A stretch of 40,285 nt of DNA from Pseudomonadota bacterium. Its GTDB lineage: Bacteria > Pseudomonadota > Alphaproteobacteria > Reyranellales > Reyranellaceae. Location: the NCBI GenBank assembly GCA_020160955.1, contig JAIUOX010000037.1:1-40285 (forward strand). The letters run 5' to 3'. Shown in pieces: positions 16,567 to 25,182 of the stretch. The position numbers were made by a program, and so were the translations under genes. Under the pieces are notes generated by a model that did no database searches, was not told the DNA's origin, and saw only the letters and a program-made list of their open reading frames with translations. How positions within the stretch are numbered: the stretch's first letter is position 1; each line of letters begins with the position of its first letter.

Positions 16567-17381
16567 GGCTTGTCTCCTCCCGCCCCGGCCGGCAGGGCCG
16601 AGACGTACCAGTGGTCGTTGACCGATGCGCCGACGCAGGTCATGCCGAAGCGCGCGAAGAAGTCGTCGAGGATCTTCTCGCGGCGCTGCAGCTCGCCGTC
16701 CGGCATGTCCCAGATCTCGACCTGGAAGACGCAGCGGTTCTTGGCCAGCAGCCCGACCATGCCCTCGAGCGCCTCGAGTTCGTGGCCCTCGACGTCCATC
16801 TTCACGACCAGCAGCTTGCCCTCGAAGTCGAGGTGGCGGTCGACCCGGTCGGCGTGGCAGGTCACCTGCCCGTCTTCGCCGTCGCGCGCGATGCGGGTCG
16901 CGCCGCGGTTGGCGTTGCTGCGCATGAACAGGCCGAAGCTGGTCGCGCGGTCCGAGGCGGCGAGCTTCATCACCTCGATGTCGCCCTCGGCGCCGTTCAG
17001 GAACAGGTTGGCCTGCAGCTGCGCGTGGTTGGTCGGGTCGGGCTCGAACGCCACGATGCGCTCGAACAGGCCGGTCCGGCGCGCCAGCAGCGCGTAGAGG
17101 CCCCAGTGCGAGCCGATGTCGAGGAACACCAGGCCGCCGTCGTGGTGGCGGCGCTGCGCCTCGACCAGGCCGAACAGCCGGTCGAGCAGGTCCTGCTCCC
17201 AGTTGCCGGCCAGGAAGATCTGGCGGTCGACGATGTTCTCGCGGTCGAGCAGCAGGCGCAGGCCCATGCGCCGTTCGACCCAGTAGCGCCCGTGCACCAG
17301 GCGCGCCCAGCCTTCGAGGGCGACGCGGAACAGGCCGCGCACGATCGGGATGCGGGCGATGGGGCGCGGGATCGGGATCAT
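16563..17381 (-). CDS. FkbM-family SAM-dependent methyltransferase
   Basis: The 272-residue protein starts at ATG 17381 (MIPIPRPIARIPIVRGLFRV). The class I methyltransferase core begins near residue 80: GLVFLDIGSHWGLYALLARR (SAM-binding loop; a His-Trp replaces the usual Gly-x-x-G ending), IVAFEPDPTNHAQLQANLFL (acidic end of strand two), and the family motif VVKMDVEGHELEALEGM. FkbM enzymes methylate hydroxyl groups of polyketides, sugars or glycolipids. The substrate here cannot be told. An N-terminal section of about 70 residues (WVERRMGLRLLLDRENIVDR) precedes the core, as in many bacterial FkbM proteins. It is coupled to the exported protein by an ATGA overlap. The frame is open further upstream but without conservation. 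Confidence 0.88.
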   Translation of the reverse strand: MIPIPRPIARIPIVRGLFRVALEGWARLVHGRYWVERRMGLRLLLDRENIVDRQIFLAGNWEQDLLDRLFGLVEAQRRHHDGGLVFLDIGSHWGLYALLARRTGLFERIVAFEPDPTNHAQLQANLFLNGAEGDIEVMKLAASDRATSFGLFMRSNANRGATRIARDGEDGQVTCHADRVDRHLDFEGKLLVVKMDVEGHELEALEGMVGLLAKNRCVFQVEIWDMPDGELQRREKILDDFFARFGMTCVGASVNDHWYVSALPAGAGGDKP

Positions 17382-17424
17382 CGCGGATGTCCGTCCGACC
17401 GGCGCCGCATCGAGCCGACGCGGC

Positions 17425-18297
17425 CTAGCGCGTCGGCACCGGCCGTTCGCCGGAGTAGTCGTAGAAGCCGCGCTTGACCTTGCGGCCAACCCAACCGGCC
17501 TCGACGTACTTCACCAGCAGCGGGCACGGGCGGTACTTCGAATCGGCCAGGCCCTCGTGCAGCACCTGCATCACCGACAGGCAGGTGTCGAGGCCGATGA
17601 AGTCGGCGAGCTCGAGCGGGCCCATCGGGTGGTTGGCGCCCAGCTTCATGCCGGTGTCGATCGCCTCGACGTTGCCGACGCCCTCGTACAGCGCGTAGAC
17701 CGCCTCGTTGATCATCGGCAGCAGGATGCGGTTGACGATGAAGGCCGGGAAGTCCTCGGCATTGACCGGCTTCTTCTCGAGCTTGACCACGACCTCGCGC
17801 ACGGTGCGGAAGGTCTCTTCCTCCGTCGCGATGCCGCGGATCAGCTCGACCAGGCCCATCATCGGGACCGGGTTCATGAAGTGCATGCCCATGAACTTGC
17901 CGGGGCGGTCGGTGACCGAGGCCAGCCGGGTCACCGAGATCGACGAGGTGTTGGTCGCCAGCAGCACGTTCGGCGGCAGGTCCTCGCAGACCTTCTTGAA
18001 GATCTCGCGCTTCACCGACTCGTTCTCGGTGGCCGCCTCGACGATCAGGTCGCAGTCGGCGAACGCCTTGTAGTCGACGGAGGTCGAGATCCGCCGCAGC
18101 GCGGCGTCCTTGTCCTCCGGCCGGATCATGCCGCGGCCGATCTGCCGGTCCATGTTCCGGCCGATCGCGTCGATGCCCTTGTCGAGGTGCGCCTGGTCGA
18201 CATCCGCGATGCGGATGTCGAAACCCTTGAGCGCGCAAACGTGGGCGATGCCGCTGCCCATCTGGCCGGCGCCGATGACGCCGATGCGCTTGATCAT
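17425..18297 (-). CDS. 3-hydroxybutyryl-CoA (3-hydroxyacyl-CoA) dehydrogenase
   Basis: The 290-residue protein is a short-chain-specific hydroxyacyl-CoA dehydrogenase (Hbd/PaaH type) oxidising 3-hydroxybutyryl-CoA to acetoacetyl-CoA, or the reverse. The Rossmann domain starts at once (IGVIGAGQMGSGIAHVCALK). Then come LIVEAATENESVKREIF, LATNTSSISVTRLAS, the catalytic His in MGMHFMNPVPMM with its partner Glu in LVELIRG, and the C-terminal dimer domain NRILLPMINEAVYALYEG with HPMGPLELADFIGLD. The end reads GFYDYSGERPVPTR. It is the last gene of the etfB-etfA-hbd operon (17 bases after etfA). The electron carrier beside it suggests butyryl-/acyl-CoA metabolism. Confidence 0.95.
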   Translation of the reverse strand: MIKRIGVIGAGQMGSGIAHVCALKGFDIRIADVDQAHLDKGIDAIGRNMDRQIGRGMIRPEDKDAALRRISTSVDYKAFADCDLIVEAATENESVKREIFKKVCEDLPPNVLLATNTSSISVTRLASVTDRPGKFMGMHFMNPVPMMGLVELIRGIATEEETFRTVREVVVKLEKKPVNAEDFPAFIVNRILLPMINEAVYALYEGVGNVEAIDTGMKLGANHPMGPLELADFIGLDTCLSVMQVLHEGLADSKYRPCPLLVKYVEAGWVGRKVKRGFYDYSGERPVPTR

Positions 18298-18313
18298 GAC
18301 GCGATACTCCGCG

Positions 18314-19249
18314 TTACTTCTTTTCCACCGCTGCAGTCAGCTCGGGCACGATCTGGAACAGATCGCCCACGATGCCGTAATCGGCAACCTGGAAGATCGG
18401 CGCTTCCTCGTCCTTGTTGATCGCGACGATGGTCTTGCTGTCCTTCATGCCGGCGAGATGCTGGATCGCGCCCGAGATGCCGACGGCGATGTAGAGGTCC
18501 GGCGCGACGACCTTGCCGGTCTGGCCGACCTGGTAGTCGTTCGGCACGTAGCCGGCGTCGACCGCGGCGCGGCTGGCGCCGAGACCGGCGCCGAGCTTGT
18601 CGGCCAGCGTCTCGAGGATCTTGAAGTTCTCGCCGCTGCCGAGGCCACGACCGCCCGAGACGACGATCTTGGCGCTGGTCAGCTCCGGGCGCTCGCTCTT
18701 CGACAGCTCGGCGCCGACGTAGGACGACAGGCCGCCGGCGCCCGCGCCGGCACCCTGCTCGATCGCGGCGGAACCGCCCGCCGCGGCCGCCTTGAAGTTG
18801 GTCGGGCGGACGGTGACGACCTTGATCTTGTCGCCGCTCTGCACGGTCGCCATGGCGTTGCCGGCATAGATCGGGCGGACGAAGGTGTCGGGCGACACGA
18901 CCTGCACGGCCTCGGAGACCTGCGCGACGTCGAGCAGCGCCGCGACGCGCGGCGCGATGTTCTTGCCGACCGAGTCGGCGGCCATCACGACGTGGCTGTA
19001 GTTCGGCGCCAGCTTGACGACCAGCGGCGCGATGTCCTCGGCCAGCCAGTTGGCGTAGGCGGCGTCCTCGACGTGCAGCACCTTGGCGACGCCGGCGATC
19101 GCGGCGGCCGACTTGGCGGCATCGCCGGCGTTCGAGCCGGCGACCAGGACGTGGACCTCGGGGCCCATCTGGGCGGCGGCGGTCACGGCGTTCGAGACGT
19201 TGCTGCGAACGGCCTTGCCGTCATGCGCGGCGACAACCAGGACGGCCAT
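18314..19249 (-). CDS. etfA: Electron transfer flavoprotein alpha subunit
   Basis: The 311-residue protein is the FAD-carrying subunit of ETF, which takes electrons from acyl-CoA dehydrogenases and passes them to ETF-ubiquinone oxidoreductase. The N-terminal domain (about 1-185) begins [20 protein letters not shown] and contains [20 protein letters not shown]. The C-terminal FAD domain shows [36 protein letters not shown] and the signature [20 protein letters not shown] with [14 protein letters not shown]. Length and motifs are normal. It follows etfB by one base, so the subunits are made together in equal amounts. Confidence 0.97.
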   Translation of the reverse strand: MAVLVVAAHDGKAVRSNVSNAVTAAAQMGPEVHVLVAGSNAGDAAKSAAAIAGVAKVLHVEDAAYANWLAEDIAPLVVKLAPNYSHVVMAADSVGKNIAPRVAALLDVAQVSEAVQVVSPDTFVRPIYAGNAMATVQSGDKIKVVTVRPTNFKAAAAGGSAAIEQGAGAGAGGLSSYVGAELSKSERPELTSAKIVVSGGRGLGSGENFKILETLADKLGAGLGASRAAVDAGYVPNDYQVGQTGKVVAPDLYIAVGISGAIQHLAGMKDSKTIVAINKDEEAPIFQVADYGIVGDLFQIVPELTAAVEKK

Positions 19250-19250
19250 G

Positions 19251-20000
19251 TCAGATCACTCCCGCTTCGTTGCGCAGCTTCTCGACCAGCTCCGCGACGG
19301 TCTTCACCTTGATGCCGGCCTTGCGCTTCGGCGGCTCCTCGACCTTGACGGTCTTGAGGCGCGGCGCGATGTCGACGCCCAGCGTATCGGCGGCCAGCAT
19401 CTCGATCGGCTTCTTCTTGGCCTTCATGATGTTCGGCAGCGAGGCGTAGCGCGGCTCGTTCAGGCGCAGGTCGGTGGTGATCACCGCCGGCAGCTTGACC
19501 TTGATGTTCTCGAGGCCGCCGTCGACCTCGCGCTTCACCTCGACGTTGCCGTCGGCGACGTTGAGCTTGTTGGCGAAGGTGCCCTGCGACCAGCCGAGCA
19601 GCGCGGCCAGCATCTGGCCGGTCTGGTTGGAGTCGTCGTCGATCGCCTGCTTGCCGACGATCACCAGGCCCGGCTGCTCCTTGTCGACCACCGCCTTCAT
19701 CAGCTTGGCGACGGCCAGCGGCTGCAGCTCGGCGTCGGTCTGGACCAGCACGCCGCGGTCGGCGCCCATGGCCAGCGCGGTGCGGATGGTCTCCTGACAC
19801 TGCGCCGGGCCCGCGGAGAACGCGATCACCTCGGTCGCCAGCCCCTTCTCCTTCATGCGGATCGCCTCTTCCACGGCGATTTCATCGAAGGGGTTCATGG
19901 ACATCTTGACGTTCGCCGTCTCGACGCCCGTGTTGTCGGCCTTGACGCGGATCTTGACGTTGTAGTCGATGACCCGCTTGACCGCGACCAGCACTTTCAT
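19251..20000 (-). CDS. etfB: Electron transfer flavoprotein beta subunit
   Basis: The 249-residue protein is the AMP-binding partner of EtfA. Seen: [20 protein letters not shown] at the start, [40 protein letters not shown], the ETF-beta signature region [20 protein letters not shown], and [20 protein letters not shown] ending [13 protein letters not shown] 20000 is chosen because AAAGG stands eight bases upstream and the homology starts there. The open frame continues to 20102 without conservation. The leader carries a strong hairpin at 20024-20044 and a likely promoter at 20055-20084. It is the first gene of the etfB-etfA-hbd operon. Confidence 0.97.
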   Translation of the reverse strand: MKVLVAVKRVIDYNVKIRVKADNTGVETANVKMSMNPFDEIAVEEAIRMKEKGLATEVIAFSAGPAQCQETIRTALAMGADRGVLVQTDAELQPLAVAKLMKAVVDKEQPGLVIVGKQAIDDDSNQTGQMLAALLGWSQGTFANKLNVADGNVEVKREVDGGLENIKVKLPAVITTDLRLNEPRYASLPNIMKAKKKPIEMLAADTLGVDIAPRLKTVKVEEPPKRKAGIKVKTVAELVEKLRNEAGVI

Positions 20001-20023
20001 CGCGTTGCCTTTAGGTGAGTTGC

Positions 20024-20044
20024 CGCCGGGCCTCCCGCCCGGCG
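20024..20044 (-). promoter_or_regulatory. Hairpin in the etfB leader
   Basis: Eight-base perfect arms (CGCCGGGC and GCCCGGCG) enclose a five-base loop, 24 bases upstream of the etfB start and downstream of the proposed promoter. It would be in the 5' leader. It could stabilise the message or be a chance GC-rich stem; no known riboswitch is recognised. Confidence 0.4.
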
Positions 20045-20054
20045 AAGGGGTTTT

Positions 20055-20084
20055 CGTGTAGGGTCGTTCCGCCCACAGTGTCAA
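20055..20084 (-). promoter_or_regulatory. Probable promoter of the etfB-etfA-hbd operon
   Basis: On the minus strand a perfect TTGACA (20084-20079) is followed after 18 bases by TACACG (20060-20055). It lies 55-84 bases before the etfB start and after the stop of the adenosyltransferase gene, so etfBA-hbd may be transcribed separately from the upstream genes. Confidence 0.45.
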
Positions 20085-20154
20085 GGCTATGGCGCACTGC
20101 ACAAAATCGCAGGGCGGGACGATTTAGCCCTGTTTTTCAACAGTTTGGGCGACT

Positions 20155-20748
20155 TTACCGGGCCGCGCCCGGGACCCACAGCACATCCGCCGCACCGTTG
20201 TCGTTGAGCCGGCGCGCCAGCACGAACAGGTGATCCGACAGGCGGTTCATGTACTTGATCGCCTCCGGGTTGATCTTCTGCTCGACCGCCAGCCGGGTCA
20301 TGCAGCGCTCGGCGCGCCGCGCCACCGTGCGCCCGAGGTGCAGCCAGGCCGCGACCTCGCTGCCGCCCGGCAGGATGAACGACTTGAGCGGCTGCAGCTC
20401 GGCGTTCATGGCGTCGATCTCGCGCTCCAGCCGCTCGACCTGCGAGGCCACCATGCGCAGCGCCTGGCTGGCGCGCTTGCCGTCGCCCTCCGGGGTGCAC
20501 AGGTCGGCGCCGAGATCGAACAGGTCGTTCTGGATGCGGCCCAGCATGGCGTCGGCCTCGCGCAGCCGGTCGGTCATCGGCACCACGCGCTGCAGCGCGA
20601 CGCGGGCGAGGCCCAGCACCGAGTTGGCCTCGTCGGCGGTGCCGTAGGCCTCGACCCGGATGTCGTGCTTGGCGACGCGCTCGCCGTCGCCCAGCGAGGT
20701 CTGACCGGCGTCGCCGCCGCGGGTGTAGATACGAGAAAGCGTTACCAT
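20155..20748 (-). CDS. PduO-type cob(I)alamin adenosyltransferase
   Basis: The 197-residue protein transfers the adenosyl group of ATP to cob(I)alamin to make coenzyme B12. Seen: the N-terminal ATP-binding motif RIYTRGGDAGQTSLGDGERV; VEAYGTADEANSVLGLAR; LGRIQNDLFDLGADLCTP; and the C-terminal helices GRTVARRAERCMTRLAVEQK and YMNRLSDHLFVLARRLND with the catalytic Arg and Asn. Length is normal for the trimeric PduO/MMAB family. Adenosyl-B12 is needed by ethylmalonyl-CoA mutase and methylmalonyl-CoA mutase, which fits the ccr and mcd genes elsewhere in the window. It starts seven bases after the HIG1-protein stop. Confidence 0.95.
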   Translation of the reverse strand: MVTLSRIYTRGGDAGQTSLGDGERVAKHDIRVEAYGTADEANSVLGLARVALQRVVPMTDRLREADAMLGRIQNDLFDLGADLCTPEGDGKRASQALRMVASQVERLEREIDAMNAELQPLKSFILPGGSEVAAWLHLGRTVARRAERCMTRLAVEQKINPEAIKYMNRLSDHLFVLARRLNDNGAADVLWVPGAAR

Positions 20749-20755
20749 TGATCTT

Positions 20756-20971
20756 CTAGCTCCGTCCCTGCGCCATCCACCACAGCACGATCAGCACGAT
20801 CGTCAGGAGCTGCAGGCGGACGCGCCACCACATGAACTTGTTGCTGCGCTTGCCGCCCTCGGCGGTCTGCGCGGTGTTACGGGCCATGCTGACCAGCCCC
20901 GCGAACAGCATGCCGAGCGTCGCCAGGCCCGAGGCGATCACCAGGATGAACAGGATATTGGCGAGGGTCAT
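20756..20971 (-). CDS. HIG1-domain / twin-transmembrane small protein
   Basis: The 71-residue protein has two membrane helices (about 2-27, LANILFILVIASGLATLGML, and about 48-66, LQLLTIVLIVLWWMAQG). The short polar loop NTAQTAEGGKRSNKFMWWRV leads to the sequence RVRLQ, resembling the conserved Arg-x-x-x-Gln region of HIG1 proteins. Mitochondrial homologues associate with cytochrome oxidase complexes. The bacterial role is unclear. It precedes the adenosyltransferase gene in what appears to be a conserved alphaproteobacterial arrangement. Confidence 0.8.
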   Translation of the reverse strand: MTLANILFILVIASGLATLGMLFAGLVSMARNTAQTAEGGKRSNKFMWWRVRLQLLTIVLIVLWWMAQGRS

Positions 20972-21007
20972 GTCGAACTCCGATCCGGCGGGGCTTGTAG
21001 CACGTCG

Positions 21008-22435
21008 TCAGCGGTTGTGCCGCCCGGCGCCGCCGCGCGCGCCGCTCCACGGCCGCATCTGCCGCCCTGCCTCTACGCCGCAAACCGCCTGCCAGATGGC
21101 CTCGGCCGCCTGTTCGCCCGACCACAACGCCGCATGCACGGTGCCGTACTCGACCGGCTCGGTCGCCTCGCCGGCGAAGAACACCCTCTGGCCGAGCGGC
21201 CGCGCATGGTCCGCGCGGTCTTCCGGGGCGCTGCCGACGCCCGGGTAGGAATAGCCGCCGCGCGACCACGGATCGCTCAGCCAGCGCGGGAACAGCATCC
21301 CGTCGGGCTCGACCACGGCGTCGCCGAACATCTTCCGCAGCGACGCCATCGCGACCGCGCGAACCTCGTCGTCGCTGGCGGCGCGGTCGAGGTGGGCGGC
21401 GGTCGCGCCGTTGCTGAAGCTCAGCAGCACCGGCCGGCCGGTTTCCTCGAGATGGCTGACCCAGGTGTTGAAGGTGCCGCGCCGGTCGGGCGCGTCGGGC
21501 AGCCGGCCGAACCACTTCGGCGACGACGGCCAGAACGCCTTCGGGAAGCGCAGGTAGAGCTTGCCCAGCACGCCCGCGCCGTAGCCGAGCCGGCCGATCG
21601 CCTGCCACTGGCGGTCCGGTGGCGCCGGGTCGAGCGCCGGCAGGCCGGCGCGCAGCAGGCCGAGCGGCACGGCGACCACCGCGCGGTCGGCCTCGATCCG
21701 CTCGCCATTCTCGAGGTGGGCGACCACGCCGGCGCCGTGCCACGACAGGCGCTGCACCGGCGTGCCGCGACGGATCGACAGCGGGCGCGCGGCGTCGTCG
21801 ACCAGCTGGCGGAAGCCGCCGCGCGGCTGGGCGTTGCGCTCCAGCCCCTCGGTCGGGAACCATTCCTCGGCGGCGATCGCGTCGTACGGCGCGCCCTGAA
21901 CGCCCTCGCTCATCTCGACGAAGGTGCCGACCACCAGGCGGTCGACCTCGGGCAGCCAGGACGCCGAGAGCAGCGGGTCGACCGCCTGCTTGACCGAGAT
22001 CGAGCGCGGTCCCCACGCCCGAGTCATGGCGCGGCTGCGCCACCCGGCCCACGCGATGGAGCCGCGGAAGGCCAGGCGGCCGAGGATGGCGCGGCGGCGC
22101 TGGCCCTCGCGGGTCGGCGCGGTGGCGCGCGGATCGATCAGCTTGCGCTCGCCATCTGACTCGACCAGCGCGATGCCGAGCTTCTCGCACCACGCGGTGA
22201 GCGGGTTGCCGTCGACGCCATGCACCCACGAGCCGCCGAGATCGAGCGGCGCGCCCAGCGAGTCGTCGGTCCAGGTGCGGCCGCCGACGCGATCGCGGGC
22301 CTCCAGCACGGTGACCGCGAAGCCCGAATCCTGCAGCAGGCGGGCGGCCACCAGACCGGCCATGCCGGCGCCCACCACCACGACGGTCTCGCGCCGCGGC
22401 GCGTTGCCCATCGCCCAGGAACCGGTCGCGGTCAT
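21008..22435 (-). CDS. Flavin amine oxidase (FAD-dependent, polyamine/monoamine oxidase type)
   Basis: The 475-residue protein belongs to the flavin-containing amine oxidase family. Seen: the FAD-binding fold VVVVGAGMAGLVAARLLQDS, the glycine-rich LEARDRVGGRTWT, LDLGGSWVHGVDGNPLTAW, the mid-domain AVVAVPLGLLRAGLPAL, and the C-terminal FAD-contact motif RVFFAGEATEPVEYGTVHAA. The MAO-type covalent Cys is not apparent at the flavin site, so FAD is probably bound non-covalently, as in polyamine oxidases. ATG 22435 overlaps the stop of the upstream HAD gene by ATGA; a second ATG lies at 22411. The substrate is an amine, not further defined. The frame is open upstream, but that part is a shadow of the HAD gene. 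Confidence 0.92.
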   Translation of the reverse strand: MTATGSWAMGNAPRRETVVVVGAGMAGLVAARLLQDSGFAVTVLEARDRVGGRTWTDDSLGAPLDLGGSWVHGVDGNPLTAWCEKLGIALVESDGERKLIDPRATAPTREGQRRRAILGRLAFRGSIAWAGWRSRAMTRAWGPRSISVKQAVDPLLSASWLPEVDRLVVGTFVEMSEGVQGAPYDAIAAEEWFPTEGLERNAQPRGGFRQLVDDAARPLSIRRGTPVQRLSWHGAGVVAHLENGERIEADRAVVAVPLGLLRAGLPALDPAPPDRQWQAIGRLGYGAGVLGKLYLRFPKAFWPSSPKWFGRLPDAPDRRGTFNTWVSHLEETGRPVLLSFSNGATAAHLDRAASDDEVRAVAMASLRKMFGDAVVEPDGMLFPRWLSDPWSRGGYSYPGVGSAPEDRADHARPLGQRVFFAGEATEPVEYGTVHAALWSGEQAAEAIWQAVCGVEAGRQMRPWSGARGGAGRHNR

Positions 22436-23079
22436 CGCGCGAGCAGGCCCGGCAGCTGGTTCATGTCGTCGAACAGCTCGCCGCCGGCCCGGGCCAGCGC
22501 GGCGCGATCGGCGTAGGGCGCGCCGGCATAGGCCAGCGCGCGCATGCCGGCCGACTTCGCGGCCTGCACGCCGGGCACCGAGTCCTCGACCACCGTGCAG
22601 GCGAAGGGCTGGACGTCCATCGCGATCGCGGCGTGCAGGAAGAGATCGGGGAACGGCTTGCCGCGCTCGACCTGGCTGGCGCTGAAGATGCGGCCCTCGA
22701 ACAGCTCCCACAGGCCGGTCAGGCCCAGCGTGAAGCGCATCTTCTCGGGCGCGCCGGAACTGGCCACGCAGGTCGCGCGCCCGGACTGCTGGACCGCCAG
22801 CACCGCCTCGCGCACGCCCGGCACCGGCTGCAGCGGCGCGTCGCGGAAACTCTGGTAGGTCCGGGCCTGCATGGTCTCGAGGAAGTCGGGCGGCACCGGC
22901 CGGCCGAGCTCGGCCTCGACGATCTCGACGCACGATTTCAGCGAGCGGCCCATCAGGCGGCGCATCGTCTCCTCGACCGACCAGTCGAGGCCCTGCTCGC
23001 GCACCGCCCGCGAGAAGCTCGCGTTGGCGAGCGGCTCGCTGTCGACCAGCACGCCGTCGCAATCGAAGATGACCAACAC
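22432..23079 (-). CDS. HAD-superfamily hydrolase (beta-phosphoglucomutase / phosphatase type)
   Basis: The 215-residue protein is a class I HAD enzyme. Motif I is FDCDGVLVDSEPLAN, with nucleophile and acid/base Asp residues. A four-helix cap (about 15-80) follows, then motif II CVASSGAPEKMRFTL, the motif III Lys in RGKPFPDLFLHAA, and motif IV CTVVEDSVPGVQAAKSAGM. The layout matches sugar-phosphate phosphatases and beta-phosphoglucomutases of the YieH/GS1 type. The substrate is not predictable. It overlaps the amine oxidase gene by four bases, so the two form an operon. Upstream is a perfect hairpin at 23132-23192. Confidence 0.92.
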   Translation of the reverse strand: MLVIFDCDGVLVDSEPLANASFSRAVREQGLDWSVEETMRRLMGRSLKSCVEIVEAELGRPVPPDFLETMQARTYQSFRDAPLQPVPGVREAVLAVQQSGRATCVASSGAPEKMRFTLGLTGLWELFEGRIFSASQVERGKPFPDLFLHAAIAMDVQPFACTVVEDSVPGVQAAKSAGMRALAYAGAPYADRAALARAGGELFDDMNQLPGLLAR

Positions 23080-23131
23080 GTTACGCCCCTCGTTCGTCGC
23101 GCCTCCTTATACGCGAATTCGACGCACGAAC

Positions 23132-23192
23132 AGCGGGCCGGAGGCCCGCGCTCCGAAAAGGCCCTTGCCGGAGCGCGGGCCTCCGGCCCGCT
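23132..23192. repeat. Perfect inverted repeat with 24-bp arms
   Basis: Left arm 23132-23155 starts AGCGGGCCGGAGGCCC and right arm 23169-23192 is its exact reverse complement; the loop is 13 bases. It lies between the HAD gene start (23079) and the stop of the dioxygenase gene (23214). The GC-rich stem has only a short T-run (GTTT), so it would be a weak intrinsic terminator for the dioxygenase transcript. Its sequence differs from the other hairpin families in this window. Confidence 0.9.
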
Positions 23193-23213
23193 CGTTTCAT
23201 TGCGTGTCGTCGA

Positions 23214-24098
23214 TCACACCGGCCGGTCGCCAGCCACCGTGACGCGGTTGCCGTGGCGCGTGTGGGGCCAGTAGTCCCACATCGCGCGGTGCTGGGCGCA
23301 GCGGTTGTCCCAGAAGGCGATCGAGTTCTCGCGCCAGCGGAAGCGGCACTGGAACAGCGGGTTCTCCATGTGCTCGTAGAGGTAGCGCAGCACGGCATCG
23401 CCCTCGTCGCGCGGCACGCCGACCAGGCCGCGGGTGAAGCCGCGGTTGACGAACAGGCCCTTCTTGCCGGTCACCGGGTGGGTGCGCACCACCGGGTGCT
23501 CGGAGCGCGGGTACTGCGGCTTGTCGGCGACGCCGTAGTTCTTGTAGAGGCCGCGGTAGACGACCTCGCCGTCGTGCACCGCCTTGAGGCCGTCGAGGTA
23601 GGCCTTCATGCGGTCCGACAGCGCGTCGTAGGCGGCGTACATGTTGGCGAACAGCGTGTCGCCGCCCTTGGGCGGGCACTGCTTGATGTAGAGGATGCTG
23701 CCCATCGGCGGCTCGGCGTCGCAGCTCACGTCGGAGTGCCAGACCTCGCCGTTGGCGCGCGGGCTGTCCTTGTCGGCGTGGATGATCATCAGTTCGGGAT
23801 GACCCTCGACCGACGGCGCGGCCGGGTGGACGTGCAGGTCGCCGAACATCCGGCCGAAGCCGAGGTGCTGCTCGGGCGTGATGTGCTGGTCACGGAAGAA
23901 GATCACCAGGTTCTCGGCCAGCGCGCGGTGCAGCTCGTCGTGCTGGCGGTTGGACAGCGGCTGGCTGAGGTCGATGCCGCCAATCTCGGCGCCGATGATC
24001 GGCGTCACCTTGTCGACCGTGATGGTCTCGTAGGGCGCGCTCTCGTCGGCCAGGTGGCGGTAGCGGGGGCCGCCGTTGCCGCGCAACGATCCTTGCAT
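23214..24098 (-). CDS. TauD/TfdA-family Fe(II)/2-oxoglutarate dioxygenase
   Basis: The 294-residue protein has the typical length and motifs of the TauD family: ITVDKVTPIIGAEIGGIDLS, LVIFFRDQHITPEQHLGFGR, and the iron-binding HxD in NGEVWHSDVSCDAEPPMGS. PPKGGDTLFANMYAAYDALS follows, then the distal iron His and 2-oxoglutarate Arg region AFWDNRCAQHRAMWDYWP with HTRHGNRVTV. These enzymes hydroxylate a carbon next to a heteroatom and release a sulfonate, phenol, amine or similar group, with succinate and CO2 from 2-oxoglutarate. A GGAGAG sequence precedes ATG 24098. The binding-protein gene lies nine bases upstream, so the pair is an operon. The substrate is unknown. Confidence 0.95.
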   Translation of the reverse strand: MQGSLRGNGGPRYRHLADESAPYETITVDKVTPIIGAEIGGIDLSQPLSNRQHDELHRALAENLVIFFRDQHITPEQHLGFGRMFGDLHVHPAAPSVEGHPELMIIHADKDSPRANGEVWHSDVSCDAEPPMGSILYIKQCPPKGGDTLFANMYAAYDALSDRMKAYLDGLKAVHDGEVVYRGLYKNYGVADKPQYPRSEHPVVRTHPVTGKKGLFVNRGFTRGLVGVPRDEGDAVLRYLYEHMENPLFQCRFRWRENSIAFWDNRCAQHRAMWDYWPHTRHGNRVTVAGDRPV

Positions 24099-24107
24099 GG
24101 TTCTCTC

Positions 24108-25097
24108 CTATTCGACCTTGATGTCGGCTTTGCGGATGATGCGCCCCCACCGCTCCTTCTCGGAGACGGTGAAGGCGGCGAACTCGGCCGGCTTCATCAG
24201 CTTCGGCGTGCCGCCGATCGTCGCCAGCCGCTCCAGCACCTCGGGCATCGCCGCGACCCTGGCGATGTCGGCGTAGAGGCCGTCGACGATCTCGCGCGGC
24301 GTGCCCTTCGGCAGGTAGAAGCCGGTCCAGGTGGTCAGCAGCACGTCGGGATAGCCGGCCTCGGCCGCGGTCGGCAGGTTGGGTACCGCGGCGTAGCGCT
24401 CGCTGTCGGTGACGAACAGGCCCTTCAGGGCGCCGCGGTCGATCGCCACCTTGGCGTTGACCGTGTCGATCATCATGAAGGTCAGCAGGCCGCTCTGCAC
24501 GTCGGGGATCGCCTGCGGGTTGCTCTTGTAGCCGACGTAGGTCGCGTCGACGCCGGCCGACAGCTTGTAGAGTTCCGAGGCGACGCGGGCCGGCAGCGCG
24601 CCGGCGCCGTAGTTGTGCTTGCCCGGCTCGGCCTTCAGCCGGGCGGTCAGCTCGGCCGCGCTGTTGATCGGGCTGTTGCGGTCGACCAGCAGCACGAACG
24701 GCGAGGTGCCCATGCGGGTCACCGCCTCGAAGCTCTCGACCGGGTCGTAGGGCAGCTTGTCGTAGATCGCCGGGTTGACCGCCTGGGTCATCGCCGAGGT
24801 CGCGAAGATCGTGAGCCCGTCCGGCTTCGCCCGCGCCACCGTCTCGGCCGCCGGGATGCCGTTGCCGCCGCCCTTGTTGTCGACCACCACCGGCTGGCCC
24901 CACAGCGCCGACAGCCGCTCGGCATAGACCCGCGCGCTGATGTCGGTCGCCGCGCCGGCCGGGAACGGCACGACCACGGTGACCCGGCCCGAGGGGTACC
25001 GGCTCGATTGCGCGCGCGCCAGCGCCGGCGCGGCCATCGTCGCGGCCCCCATCAGCAGCGACAGCCTGCGCCGGCGGATGGTCGTCGTCCTGTTCAC
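24108..25097 (-). CDS. TctC/Bug-family periplasmic solute-binding protein
   Basis: The 329-residue protein is of the tripartite tricarboxylate transporter receptor type. GTG 25097 is chosen as start because GGAGG lies six bases before it and it yields a Tat-like leader (VNRTTTIRRRRLSLLMGAAT, cleavage likely after ARA). Family motifs follow: YPSGRVTVVVPFPAGAATDI, SALWGQPVVVDNKGGGNGI, LPYDPVESFEAVTRMGTSPF, KHNYGAGALPARVASELYKL and LPTAAEAGYPDVLLTTWTGF. The Bug fold binds carboxylates and amides. No TctA or TctB membrane partner is nearby, as is usual for Bug proteins. It is transcribed with the dioxygenase and divergently from the amidase. Confidence 0.93.
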   Translation of the reverse strand: MNRTTTIRRRRLSLLMGAATMAAPALARAQSSRYPSGRVTVVVPFPAGAATDISARVYAERLSALWGQPVVVDNKGGGNGIPAAETVARAKPDGLTIFATSAMTQAVNPAIYDKLPYDPVESFEAVTRMGTSPFVLLVDRNSPINSAAELTARLKAEPGKHNYGAGALPARVASELYKLSAGVDATYVGYKSNPQAIPDVQSGLLTFMMIDTVNAKVAIDRGALKGLFVTDSERYAAVPNLPTAAEAGYPDVLLTTWTGFYLPKGTPREIVDGLYADIARVAAMPEVLERLATIGGTPKLMKPAEFAAFTVSEKERWGRIIRKADIKVE

Positions 25098-25167
25098 GTT
25101 GCCTCCGTTGATCGTTGGCCGGACCCTACAGCACCTTGCCGCGGCCCCGGCGGCCGTTGTTCGGAAA

Positions 25168-25182
25168 GTCCGTGTTACGGAC
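25168..25182. promoter_or_regulatory. Dyad with LysR-type T-N11-A spacing in the TctC/amidase intergenic region
   Basis: GTCCGTGTTACGGAC has six-base perfect arms around GTT. The inner 13 bases (T at 25169, A at 25181) fit the T-N11-A pattern of LysR-type regulators. It lies 71 bases from the binding-protein start and 121 bases from the amidase start. Confidence 0.35.
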
